Positions 44,260-52,390 of a DNA stretch of 64,000 nt are shown piece by piece. Position numbers and translations under genes: made by a program. The DNA comes from Paractinoplanes pyxinae (lineage in GTDB: Bacteria; Actinomycetota; Actinomycetes; Mycobacteriales; Micromonosporaceae), in contig NZ_JAPNTZ010000005.1 in the NCBI RefSeq assembly GCF_026626335.1, positions 434,001 through 498,000 on the forward strand, read 5' to 3'. The notes under the pieces are model-generated. The model made no database searches. It saw only the letters and a program-made list of their open reading frames with translations, and was not told where the DNA came from. Every line of letters begins with the position of its first letter. The first letter of the stretch is position 1.

Positions 44260-45377
44260 TGGCCGCGCTCGACGAGCTGACCCGGCCGGCCGGCGACGAC
44301 GACCACGTCGGCGGTGTGCCGGCCCGGCTGGTGGCCTCGCCCGCTTCCACCGAGGAGGCGGCGGCGCTGGTCGCCGCCGCTCAAGGGTTGTCGGTGGTCG
44401 TGCGGGGCGGCGGCACCAAGATTCACTGGGGTCCTCCCCCGCGGTCGCTCGACCTGATCATCGACACGCGGCGGCTGTCGGGCGTGGTCGAGCACGCGGC
44501 CGGTGACCTGATCACAGTGGTCGGGGCAGGCACCCCGCTCGGCGATCTCGCGCTCGGCGATCAGCAGCTGGCCATCGACTTCCATCCGGGCGCGACGGTC
44601 GGCGGCGTCGTGGCGACGGGGGCCAGCGGGCCACGGCGCCTGCACTACGGCACCGCGCGTGACCTGCTGATCGGCATCACCGTCGTGCGGCCCGACGGGG
44701 TGGTGGCCAGGTCGGGCGGCAAGGTGGTCAAGAACGTGGCCGGCTACGACCTCGGCAAGCTCTACACCGGGTCGTACGGGACCCTGGGGTTGATCACCGA
44801 GTGCGTGTTCCGCCTGCATCCGCGGCCGGCGGCTTCGGCGTACGTGCGGTCGACCGCCCCGGCTCAGGCGGTGTCCGCGATCCTGGCCGCGCAGGTCGCC
44901 CCGACGGCGATCGAGATCGACACCGCCACCGGCGAGCTGGCGGTGCTGCTCGAGGGCACGGCGTCCGGCGTGCGGGAGAGGGCCGCCCTGATCGAGAAGT
45001 TGCTGGCCGGCGAGGTGAGCGAGACGGCGCCCGGCTGGTGGGGACGCGACCCGTGGGCGCCCGACGAGATCGGGTTGAAGCTGTCGGTGCCGCTGTCCAA
45101 GGTGCCGGCGCTGGTCGACTCGGGTTCGGCGCTGCGCGGGTCGGCCGGCACGGGGGTCCTCTACGCGGCGGCCCGCGACATCACCGAGGTCGAGCGGTTG
45201 CGGGCGTTGTGCGTGCGCAGCGGCGGGCACGCCGTCGTGCTGACGGCGCCGGCCGAGGTGCGCGACATCCTCGACATGTGGGGGCCGGTGCCGGGGCTGG
45301 CCGTGATGCGCCGGATCAAGGAACAGTTCGACCCGGGCTACCGCTTCGCGCCGGGCCGATTCGTGGGCGGCATCTGA
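44259..45377 (+). CDS. glcE: glycolate oxidase subunit GlcE
   Basis: This is the 372-residue second FAD-binding subunit of glycolate oxidase: LSVVVRGGGTKIHWGPPP, VVGAGTPLGDLALGDQQLAI, DFHPGATVGGVVATGASGPR and VKNVAGYDLGKLYTGSYGTL are characteristic. It ends GRFVGGI. The start at ATG 44259 follows the mini-ORF with a TGATG overlap. Confidence 0.92.
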   Translation: MAALDELTRPAGDDDHVGGVPARLVASPASTEEAAALVAAAQGLSVVVRGGGTKIHWGPPPRSLDLIIDTRRLSGVVEHAAGDLITVVGAGTPLGDLALGDQQLAIDFHPGATVGGVVATGASGPRRLHYGTARDLLIGITVVRPDGVVARSGGKVVKNVAGYDLGKLYTGSYGTLGLITECVFRLHPRPAASAYVRSTAPAQAVSAILAAQVAPTAIEIDTATGELAVLLEGTASGVRERAALIEKLLAGEVSETAPGWWGRDPWAPDEIGLKLSVPLSKVPALVDSGSALRGSAGTGVLYAAARDITEVERLRALCVRSGGHAVVLTAPAEVRDILDMWGPVPGLAVMRRIKEQFDPGYRFAPGRFVGGI

Positions 45378-45470
45378 TGGTCTCCGCTGCGAGGCGTCGG
45401 GGTGATCTTTGTGGGCGACATCTGATGGCCTCCGCCGCGAGGCGCCGGGCGATCTTTGTGGGAGGTATCT
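45363..45470 (+). repeat. tandem copies of the glcE stop/start junction
   Basis: The string GTGGGCGGCATCTGATGG at 45363 recurs at 45411 (GTGGGCGACATCTGATGG) and 45458 (GTGGGAGGTATCTGATGG). The intervening sequences (TCTCCGCTGCGAGGCGTCGG and CCTCCGCCGCGAGGCGCCGG) are also copies, so units are 48 and 47 bases. Confidence 0.85.
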
Positions 45471-45472
45471 GA
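45377..45472 (+). CDS. 31-residue mini-ORF between glcE and glcF
   Basis: ATG 45377 overlaps the glcE stop and TGA 45470-45472 overlaps the glcF ATG, both as TGATG. The peptide starts MVSAARRRGDLCGRHLMASA and ends RAIFVGGI, the latter echoing the GlcE C-terminus RFVGGI. A second in-frame ATG lies at 45425. It is made of the duplicated junction repeat and probably acts as a translational relay; whether the peptide matters is unknown. Confidence 0.5.
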   Translation: MVSAARRRGDLCGRHLMASAARRRAIFVGGI

Positions 45473-46848
45473 TGGTCGACTCGACGTGGGGCACCGGGGA
45501 GCCGCCGCGCGATGTGCTCGGGCCGGTCGCCGACGGGCAGGCCTTCGACGATCACCATCCGCCGCGGGCCGACCTGATCGCCGACTGCGTGCACTGCGGC
45601 TTCTGCCTGCCCACCTGCCCCACGTACGTGTTGTGGGGGGCCGAGGCCGACTCGCCGCGCGGCCGCATCTACCTGATGAACGAGGGCGTCAACGGCGAGC
45701 CGCTGAGCGGTTCGATGGTCGAGCACTTCGACAAGTGCCTGGGCTGCATGTCGTGCGTGACCGCGTGCCCGTCGGGCGTCAAGTACGACCGCCTGATCGA
45801 GGACACCCGGGCCCAGGTCGAGCGGCGCTACGCCCGGGATCGGGGCGATGCGCTGCTGCGGCGGGCGATCTTCGCGGTGTTCCCCTATCCACGGCGGCTC
45901 CGGCTGCTGCGTGGGCCTCTGATGGCGTACCAGAAATCGGGTTTGCAAAAGCTGGTCAGCCGGAGCGGCCTGCTCGAGCGACTGGGCCCGACGCTGGCCA
46001 CGCTCGAGTCGCTGGCGCCGCGGCTGCGCAAGGTTCCGCCCCCGCCGCGCCGGGTCGCCGCCCGTGGCACCCGGCGCGCGGTCGTCGGCATGCTGACCGG
46101 CTGCGTGCAGGGCGCGTTCTTCCCCGAGGTCAACTCCGCGACCGTCCGGATCCTGGCCGCCGAGGGCTGCGACGTCGTGATCCCGTCCGGCCAGGGCTGT
46201 TGCGGGGCCCTGAGCGTCCACAACGGACGCCGGGAGGAGGCGGTCGGCTTCGCCCGCCGCCTGATCGAGACGTTCGAGCACACCGGCATGGACTACTTCG
46301 TGGTCAACGCGGCCGGCTGCGGTTCCTCGCTGAAAGAGTACGGCGAGCTGCTGGCCGACGACCCGGTCTACGCGCGGCGGGCGGCCGCCTTCGCCGCGAA
46401 GGTGCGCGACCTGGCCGAACTGCTCGACGAGCTGGGCCCGGTCGCCCCGCGCCACCCGCTGCCGATCACGGTGGCCTATCACGACGCCTGCCATCTGGCC
46501 CATGCCCAGGGCGTCCGGGCTCAGCCGCGCGCGCTGCTGCGCGGCATCCCCGAGCTGAAGCTGCGCGAGATCGCCGACCCCGAGCTGTGCTGCGGCTCGG
46601 CCGGCATCTGGAACGTGCTGAATCCCGTCCCGGCGGCCGAACTGGGCGACCGCAAGGCCCGGAACGTCGTCGCCACCGGGGCCGAGCTGCTGGTCACGGC
46701 CAACCCGGGGTGCATGATGCAGGTCGCCGCCGCCCTCCGCCGTCAGGGCGCCGGCATGGCCATGGCCCACACCGCCCAGGTGCTGGACGCCTCGATCCGC
46801 GGGCCGGTCGCCGCCGGCGAGTTGCTGGCACGCTGGGGTGATGCCTGA
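45472..46848 (+). CDS. glcF: glycolate oxidase iron-sulfur subunit GlcF
   Basis: This 458-residue protein has two 4Fe-4S clusters (CVHCGFCLPTCPTY and CLGCMSCVTACPSGVKYD) and two CCG domains (GQGCCGALSVHNGR and the LCCGSAGIWN / NPGCMMQ pair). It takes electrons from GlcD/E to the respiratory chain. The start is fixed by the TGATG overlap with the preceding mini-ORF. Confidence 0.94.
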   Translation: MVDSTWGTGEPPRDVLGPVADGQAFDDHHPPRADLIADCVHCGFCLPTCPTYVLWGAEADSPRGRIYLMNEGVNGEPLSGSMVEHFDKCLGCMSCVTACPSGVKYDRLIEDTRAQVERRYARDRGDALLRRAIFAVFPYPRRLRLLRGPLMAYQKSGLQKLVSRSGLLERLGPTLATLESLAPRLRKVPPPPRRVAARGTRRAVVGMLTGCVQGAFFPEVNSATVRILAAEGCDVVIPSGQGCCGALSVHNGRREEAVGFARRLIETFEHTGMDYFVVNAAGCGSSLKEYGELLADDPVYARRAAAFAAKVRDLAELLDELGPVAPRHPLPITVAYHDACHLAHAQGVRAQPRALLRGIPELKLREIADPELCCGSAGIWNVLNPVPAAELGDRKARNVVATGAELLVTANPGCMMQVAAALRRQGAGMAMAHTAQVLDASIRGPVAAGELLARWGDA

Positions 46849-47545
46849 CCTCACCCTGAGCCGCCTCGCCGGCGCCGATCCCGACGTGCTGCGCCGCTCC
46901 GCCGCCGATCTCGGGTGGCACGCGGCCGACCTCTTCGTCGCGGCCGGCTTGGAGGTGCCCGACGATCTGGCCCCCGCGCGAAGCACGATCTCGCGCGAGG
47001 TCGGCCGGCTCATCGTGTCGATGAAGAACTTGCAACTCGAGGCGCTGGACGAGATCCGGGCCTTCATCCGCTCCCTGCCCGAGCACCCCCCGGTCGCGCC
47101 GGGACCCGAGCAGGTGACCGCCCACGTCCGGGTGCGGCCGGCATCGGACGGGCCGGGGCCGATGCTGGTGCGCCTGCTGGCCAACCGCAACATCCGCCCG
47201 TGGAACGCCCGGCTGCTGCTGTGGGTGGGCGGGGGTCCGTACGTGTCCGACTCGACGATCTATCAGCTCGGCCAGTGCGTCGTAAGAGTCACCGGGGCCT
47301 ACGTAACCGGGTTCGCCCACATCCTGGGCATCCCGGCGGCCGACCTGGCCGAGCTGACCGGCGTCGAGCCGTCCGACCGCAATCGGACCCACCCGCACAG
47401 CGCCGAGCTGGCCGGCCTGGCCTGGGACGCCCGCCGGCTCACGACCGACCAGCTGCTCGCGGTGGGCCGACGGGCCGACGCCCTGACCGCGGCCGATCCC
47501 CGCCGCTACTGCAGCCGGTGCCGGGGCTTCCACACCCGAGATTGA
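46841..47545 (+). CDS. hypothetical protein with HTH-like segment and C-terminal CxxC
   Basis: This is 234 residues, start ATG 46841 overlapping the glcF stop region by eight bases (GTG 46838 is the alternative). The central GFAHILGIPAADLAELTGVE reads like an XRE-type helix-turn-helix, and the tail YCSRCRGFHTRD carries a CxxC. The N-terminal part is Leu/Ala-rich helical. It could be a regulator of the glc operon to which it is coupled; I do not recognise the family. Confidence 0.65.
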   Translation: MPDLTLSRLAGADPDVLRRSAADLGWHAADLFVAAGLEVPDDLAPARSTISREVGRLIVSMKNLQLEALDEIRAFIRSLPEHPPVAPGPEQVTAHVRVRPASDGPGPMLVRLLANRNIRPWNARLLLWVGGGPYVSDSTIYQLGQCVVRVTGAYVTGFAHILGIPAADLAELTGVEPSDRNRTHPHSAELAGLAWDARRLTTDQLLAVGRRADALTAADPRRYCSRCRGFHTRD

Positions 47546-47920
47546 TCAGAGCCCGCGCTCGATGGTGCTTCGCTCGACGCAGAACTCGTTGCCCTCGGGG
47601 TCCTGCATGGTCACCCAGCCCAGGCCGTCGGGGGTGCGGTGATCCTCGAAGAGCTTGGCGCCCAGGGCGGTGAGGCGGTCGACCTCCTCGTCGCGGGTGC
47701 GTTCGTCGGGCATCCAGTCGATGTGCAGGCGGTTCTTGATCGTCTTGGCCTCGGGCACGCGGATGAAGAGCAGGCCCGGCACCGGCGACGGCGCCTCGAT
47801 CAGCACCTCGTCGTCGCCCGGCTGGTCGTCGTCGCCCAGCGGCCAGCCGGTGACCTCGCTCCAGAAGCGGGCCAGCTCGTACGGCTCCGAACTGTCGACC
47901 GTCACGTGTCGAAGGATCAT
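47546..47920 (-). CDS. VOC family protein
   Basis: This 124-residue glyoxalase-like protein has LRHVTVDSSEPYELARFWSE, VTGWPL, RLHIDWMPD (metal His), and WVTMQDPEGNEFCVE (metal Glu). AAGG seven bases upstream supports ATG 47920 rather than GTG 47926. Its stop abuts the stop of the convergent hypothetical gene with no bases between. Confidence 0.87.
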   Translation of the reverse strand: MILRHVTVDSSEPYELARFWSEVTGWPLGDDDQPGDDEVLIEAPSPVPGLLFIRVPEAKTIKNRLHIDWMPDERTRDEEVDRLTALGAKLFEDHRTPDGLGWVTMQDPEGNEFCVERSTIERGL

Positions 47921-47982
47921 GGCCACACCTTAGGTGTTCCCGGCCGATCCCGTGGGCTGTGGCGGGACCGGCCGGGAACCGG

Positions 47983-50163
47983 TCATCCGATCGCGAAGCT
48001 CGGGTGGGGTGGCTGGTTGTACGCCGTGTTCTGCCAGGCCAGGGCCTCGCGGTACTGGATGTCGTGCAGCAGCGTCACGACCCGGCGGTCGGTCGGGATC
48101 GGGGTCGAATAGATGCGCAGCGCCGTGTTGTCCGAGGTGGGCCAGACGACCTCCTCGCGCCAGTCGCCGAGCAGGTCGCCGCTCAGCGACGGGGTGGCCT
48201 TGGTGCCGTTGTTCGAGTGGACGCCGCTCGCCGTCAGCAGGCGCGTGTCGGACGACGTGCCGTACTTGTCGATCCGGGTCTGGTCGAGCAGTTCGCGCTG
48301 GGCGTCCCCGTCCCACCAGATCACGAAGTTGGTCGAGCTCGGCTTGCGGCTGGCGACAACCGAACCGGACGGTCCGCGCACGCCGTCGACCGCGGACGAC
48401 CAGCTTTCCGCGCCGGGGCTGCCGGCCCAGATGTCGGCCGAGACGCCGCGCCCGTTGTCACCGTTGGCCGGCGTACTCCAGAGGATCTGACCCGTACGGG
48501 CGTCGGCGAACCACGACGACGGCTTGCTCGAGTCCTCGTCGACCTTGAAGACCTCGAGGCCCGTACGCGACGGGTCGAGATCACCGACGTGCAGGGCGTC
48601 GCCGTGCCCGTACCCGGTGTTCCACAGCTTGGCGCCGTTGTCGTCGATCGCCAGTGAGCCGTACACGATCTCGTCGCGGCCGTCCCGGTCGACGTCGGCC
48701 ACCGAAAGCTGGTGGTTGCCCTGGCCCGCGGTGCCGCTGTTGGTCGAGCTGTTGCTGTCGAACGTCCAGCGCCGGGTCAGTGTGCCGTTGCGGAAGTCCC
48801 AGGCCACGATCACGCTGCGGGTGTAGTAGCCGCGGGCCATGATCAGGCTGGGCCGGCTGCCGTCGAGATACGCGGTGCCGGCCAGGAAGCGGTCGACCCG
48901 GTTGCCGTACGAGTCGCCCCAGCTCGACACCGTGCCGCGCGGGGGAACGTAGTCGACGGTGGACAGTGCGGCGCCGGTGCGGCCGTCGAACATCGTCAGG
49001 TATTCGGGGCCGGTGAGCACATAGCCGGACGAGTTGCGGTAGTCGGCGCTCGAGCTGCCGATCACCTGCCCGGTGCCCGAGACGGTGGCGTCGGCCGTCT
49101 TCATGGCCACCTCGGCCCGGCCGTCGCCGTCGTAGTCGTACACCTGGAACTGGGTGTAGTGCGCGCCGGCCCGGATGTTGCGGCCGAGGTTGATGCGCCA
49201 GAGCCGCGTGCCGTCGAGCTTGTAGGCGTCGACGTAGACCGGGTCGGTGACGCCCGACTGCGAGTTGTCCTTGCTGTTGAGCGGATCCCACTTGAGGACC
49301 AGGTCGAGCTTGCCGTCGCCGTCGAGGTCGCCGGTGGAGGCGTCGTTCGCGGCGTACAGGGAGCTGTTGGGGTTCTGGATCGGCACGTCGAGATAGCCGT
49401 TGCCGAAGGTGAGCGACGGGCCCTCGGCGGCCTGCTCAACACCGTTCACCACGGCGCGTACGGTGTACGCGCTGTTCGCCGCCGCGCCGGAATCCAAATA
49501 GTTGGTTGAAGCCGTCAGGGGCGAGGCGTTGACCTTGGTGGTGCCGCGGTAGACGTTGAAGCCGACACCGGACGGGTCGGTGGCGAGCAGTCGCCAGCTG
49601 ACCAGGTTGGCCGAGCCGGAGCGGACGCTGATCACGCCGCGGTCGAGGCGCTCGCGCTGCTTCCCGTCGGCCGGCGTCGTGGGCGGCGGCGTCGTCGGGG
49701 GTGGCGTTGTCGGCGGGGGCGTCGTGACCGGGGGCGTGGTCGCGGGCGGCGGAGTCGTCGGCTGGGTCGAGCCGGTGCACGCCACTCCGTTCAATGTGAA
49801 CGTTCCCGGGGTGACCGAGGCGCCGTTGGCGTTGAAGCCGAAGCTCGTCGTGGCGTTCGTGGCGAGGGCGGCGTTCCAGCCGGCGTCCTTCACCGAGACG
49901 GCCGAACCGGACTGTGTGACGGTGCCGTTCCACAGCGACGTGATGGTCTGGCCGCCGGGCAGGGTGAAGGCCAGCGTCCAGCCGTTGATCGGGTCGCCCA
50001 GGTTCGTGACGTCGACATTCGCGCCGAAGCCGCCGGGCCAGGAATTGGTGACGGCGTAGCGCACCTGGCAGCCGGCGGCGGCGTCGGCCCGGGTGGCGAC
50101 CATGACGCCCGCACCGGCGGTGACGACGGCGAGGACGGCCGCGATCTTTGCTCTTCTGACCAC
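47983..50163 (-). CDS. secreted CBM2 + PL11 rhamnogalacturonan lyase
   Basis: This 726-residue secreted enzyme has a signal peptide (MVRRAKIAAVLAVVTAGAGV ... ADA), a CBM2 cellulose-binding module (~35-135: GCQVRYAVTNSWPGGFGANV, GWTLAFTLPGGQTI, WNAALATNATTSFGFN), a PTTPPP linker (~142-167) and a PL11 beta-propeller rhamnogalacturonan lyase (VSWRLLATDPSGVGFNVYRG, TGDLDGDGKLDLVLKWDP, SADIWAGSPGAESWSS). It cleaves the pectin rhamnogalacturonan I backbone. The GTG start at 50163 is eight bases from AAGGA. CebR-like boxes lie upstream. Confidence 0.93.
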   Translation of the reverse strand: MVRRAKIAAVLAVVTAGAGVMVATRADAAAGCQVRYAVTNSWPGGFGANVDVTNLGDPINGWTLAFTLPGGQTITSLWNGTVTQSGSAVSVKDAGWNAALATNATTSFGFNANGASVTPGTFTLNGVACTGSTQPTTPPPATTPPVTTPPPTTPPPTTPPPTTPADGKQRERLDRGVISVRSGSANLVSWRLLATDPSGVGFNVYRGTTKVNASPLTASTNYLDSGAAANSAYTVRAVVNGVEQAAEGPSLTFGNGYLDVPIQNPNSSLYAANDASTGDLDGDGKLDLVLKWDPLNSKDNSQSGVTDPVYVDAYKLDGTRLWRINLGRNIRAGAHYTQFQVYDYDGDGRAEVAMKTADATVSGTGQVIGSSSADYRNSSGYVLTGPEYLTMFDGRTGAALSTVDYVPPRGTVSSWGDSYGNRVDRFLAGTAYLDGSRPSLIMARGYYTRSVIVAWDFRNGTLTRRWTFDSNSSTNSGTAGQGNHQLSVADVDRDGRDEIVYGSLAIDDNGAKLWNTGYGHGDALHVGDLDPSRTGLEVFKVDEDSSKPSSWFADARTGQILWSTPANGDNGRGVSADIWAGSPGAESWSSAVDGVRGPSGSVVASRKPSSTNFVIWWDGDAQRELLDQTRIDKYGTSSDTRLLTASGVHSNNGTKATPSLSGDLLGDWREEVVWPTSDNTALRIYSTPIPTDRRVVTLLHDIQYREALAWQNTAYNQPPHPSFAIG

Positions 50164-50192
50164 GAGCGGATCCTTAGATCGAGGTACGTGAA

Positions 50193-50206
50193 TGGGAGCG
50201 TTCCCA
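50193..50206. promoter_or_regulatory. CebR-like operator 1 (TGGGAGCGTTCCCA)
   Basis: This 14-mer palindrome with one central mismatch to the CebR consensus TGGGAGCGCTCCCA lies 30 bases upstream of the PL11 gene start. CebR is a LacI-family repressor relieved by cello-oligosaccharides. Confidence 0.75.
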
Positions 50207-50242
50207 GAGTGGAGCATCGCGACGTATCGGTCAAGGTTGGAT

Positions 50243-50256
50243 TGGGAGCGCTCCCA
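50243..50256. promoter_or_regulatory. CebR-like operator 2 (TGGGAGCGCTCCCA)
   Basis: This is a perfect match to the published 14-bp CebR box, placed exactly 50 bases from operator 1 and 61 bases upstream of the SGNH esterase start. Equal helical facing and the shared divergent region suggest both genes are controlled together. Confidence 0.85.
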
Positions 50257-50316
50257 TGTCATAGTGCCTTCTATCCGTCTTCATCGATCCCCCCGCCTCG
50301 CCCACCGGAGCGCCCG

Positions 50317-51438
50317 ATGCCCAGACTTCGCCTGACCGCCCTCGCCGCCACGACCGCCGTTCTGGCCGGCTCGTTCGCCGTCGCCGCCGCGGGCCCGGCC
50401 TCGGCCGCCGCCGGCTGCCAGGTCCGCTACACCGTCTCGAGTTCCTGGCCGGGCGGCTTCGGCGCCGCCGTCGACGTCACCAACCTGGGCGACCCCGTCT
50501 CGTCATGGACGCTGACCTTCTCGTTCCCGGCCGGCCAGACCATCACCCAGCTCTGGAACGGCGCGGCCACCCAGTCCGGGGCGGCGGTCACCGTCCGCAA
50601 CGCCTCCTGGAACGGCGCGCTGGCCACCAACGGAACGGCCTCCGTCGGCTTCAACGGCTCCTGGACCGGCAGCAACCCCGTGCCCACGTCGTTCGCCCTG
50701 AACGGCACCACCTGCAACGGCCCGGCCCCCACAACTCCCCCGCCGAGCACCACGCCCCCACCCACCACACCGCCACCCACAACGCCGCCGCCGACGACAC
50801 CGCCGCCCACGACCACGCCTCCCCCGGCCGGCTCCCCCGTCAAGATCATGGCGCTCGGCGACTCGATCACCGGCTCCCCCGGCTGCTGGCGCGCGTTGCT
50901 GTGGCAGAAGCTGCCTGCCACCCGGGTCGACTTCGTGGGCACACTGCCCGGTCAGGGTTGCGGTTTCCCGTACGACGGTGAGAACGAGGGCCACGGCGGC
51001 TTCCTCGCCACGAACGTCGCCAACCAGAACCAACTGGTTGGTTGGCTCGACGCCACGGACCCCGACATCGTGCTCATGCACTTCGGCACGAACGACGTCT
51101 GGAACAACCAGCCGCCGGCGACGATCCTGGCCGCGTTCACCCGCCTGGTCGGCCAGATGCGGGCGTCCAACCCGGCCATGGAGATCCTGGTCGCCCAGAT
51201 CATCCCCATGAACGCCTCGAACTGCGCCGAGTGCGCCCAGCGCGTGGTCAACCTGAACGCCGCCATCCCCGCCTGGGCCGCCGGCCTGTCGACGGCCGCC
51301 TCCCCCATCACCGTCGTCGACCAGTTCACCGGCTTCAACTCGGCCACCGACACCTACGACGGAGTCCACCCCAACGACGCCGGCAACGTGAAGATCGCCA
51401 ACCGCTGGTACCCCGCCTTGGCCGCCGCCCTCGGCTGA
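50317..51438 (+). CDS. secreted CBM2 + SGNH hydrolase (carbohydrate esterase-like)
   Basis: This is a 373-residue secreted protein: signal peptide (MPRLRLTALAATTAVLAGSF ... ASA), CBM2 module (~30-135, nearly the same as in the divergent PL11 enzyme), PTTPPP linker (~137-170) and SGNH hydrolase with KIMALGDSITGSPGCWR (block I Ser), FGTNDVWNN (block III) and DGVHPND (block V Asp/His). Likely a deacetylase of plant polysaccharide (CE3-like or acetylxylan/rhamnogalacturonan acetylesterase). GGAG seven bases before ATG 50317. Confidence 0.9.
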   Translation: MPRLRLTALAATTAVLAGSFAVAAAGPASAAAGCQVRYTVSSSWPGGFGAAVDVTNLGDPVSSWTLTFSFPAGQTITQLWNGAATQSGAAVTVRNASWNGALATNGTASVGFNGSWTGSNPVPTSFALNGTTCNGPAPTTPPPSTTPPPTTPPPTTPPPTTPPPTTTPPPAGSPVKIMALGDSITGSPGCWRALLWQKLPATRVDFVGTLPGQGCGFPYDGENEGHGGFLATNVANQNQLVGWLDATDPDIVLMHFGTNDVWNNQPPATILAAFTRLVGQMRASNPAMEILVAQIIPMNASNCAECAQRVVNLNAAIPAWAAGLSTAASPITVVDQFTGFNSATDTYDGVHPNDAGNVKIANRWYPALAAALG

Positions 51439-51482
51439 CAGCTCACCCAGCGGGGTTCCCAGCCGGGCCGGGCACCCCGCCC

Positions 51483-51576
51483 AGGGTCTGTTTCGCAGCT
51501 GCGGTGGGAGCGAGGCGCGGTCCAGGCGGGACCTGGGCCTCGCCGCAGCCCCGCCCCTGCCACGAAGACAGACCCT
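51483..51576. repeat. palindromic repeat element, copy B (94 bp)
   Basis: Related to 11085-11249: left arm AGGGTCTGTTTCGCAGCTGC followed by GGTGGGAGCGAGGCGCGGTC, right arm GGGCCTCGCCGCAGCCCCGC then CCCTGCCACGAAGACAGACC CT as in copy A. The central nested hairpin of copy A is absent. It lies between the convergent esterase and methyltransferase genes, and the outer end again supplies bases of the neighbour's TAG stop. Confidence 0.8.
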
Positions 51577-52339
51577 AGGTGTGGGCCGTTATCAGATGGG
51601 TCTCGATCGGCGCCGCCACCTCGCCGGCCGGCGTCAGGAAGGGCGCCAGGGCGACCCGGGCGTCCGCGACGATCCGGCGACGGGTGGCGTCGTCAACATG
51701 GCTTGCCAGCGGTAGCAGCTCGGCGTACAGGAAATCGTCCATGCTCGGCAGGCACGTGGCGCTCATGTAGGTGGTAAAGCGGTCGATCCGCCACCCGGCC
51801 TCCTCGCACAGGGCGGCCAGCATCTCGGGCTCACCGACGGCGAAGTACCCGCCGATCACTTCGACTGCTTCCGGTACGGCGTGGCGGCCGACCACCTCGG
51901 TCAGCGCCACATAGCCGGTGCTGGCCGACAGCCGCCCCGGCACCTGCAGACCCAACCGCCCGCCGACCCGGGCCATCTCCCGCAACGCGGCCACCCGATC
52001 CGCGAAGTACATCAGCGCCGCCTGCGACACCACCACGTCGAACGCGTCGTCGGCGAACGGCAGGCTCATGGCGTCCCCGGCCCGCCAGTCCAGGTCGGGG
52101 CGCTTGCGCCGGGCCACCGCCAGCATCGCCGGGTTGACGTCGACGCCCACCACCCACCCGGCCGTGGAAGCCCGCGCCACCACCCCGGTGCCGCAGGCGA
52201 CGTCAAGCATCGACTCCTCGACGCTGGGCGCCACCGCCTCGATCAGCCGCCGCGCCCACCCGTCGAACAAGGCCGGCACGAAGGCCGACTCGTAGAACTC
52301 GGCGCCATCCGCCGAGAGGGCGTAGGTCCGCTCGCTCAT
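51575..52339 (-). CDS. class I SAM-dependent methyltransferase (UbiE/Methyltransf_11-like)
   Basis: This 254-residue protein has motif I MLDVACGTGVVARASTA, VVGVDVNPAMLAVARRKRPD, GDAMSLPFADDAFDVVVSQA and GGRLGLQVPG. Start at ATG 52339 (MSERTYALSADGAEFYESAF); GGAGG sits only one base before it, so GTG 52354 is also possible. The TAG stop lies in the palindromic element. The substrate is unknown. Confidence 0.85.
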   Translation of the reverse strand: MSERTYALSADGAEFYESAFVPALFDGWARRLIEAVAPSVEESMLDVACGTGVVARASTAGWVVGVDVNPAMLAVARRKRPDLDWRAGDAMSLPFADDAFDVVVSQAALMYFADRVAALREMARVGGRLGLQVPGRLSASTGYVALTEVVGRHAVPEAVEVIGGYFAVGEPEMLAALCEEAGWRIDRFTTYMSATCLPSMDDFLYAELLPLASHVDDATRRRIVADARVALAPFLTPAGEVAAPIETHLITAHT

Positions 52340-52390
52340 CCCTCCAGCAGACACCTTCAGCCGCCGGGCAGCAGTCCGGTTCCGGACCGT

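Noticed and set aside
41822..44350. Long minus-strand open frame opposite the lipoprotein and glcD
   Set aside because: glcD on the plus strand has full FAD motifs; the reverse frame has none and crosses gene ends.
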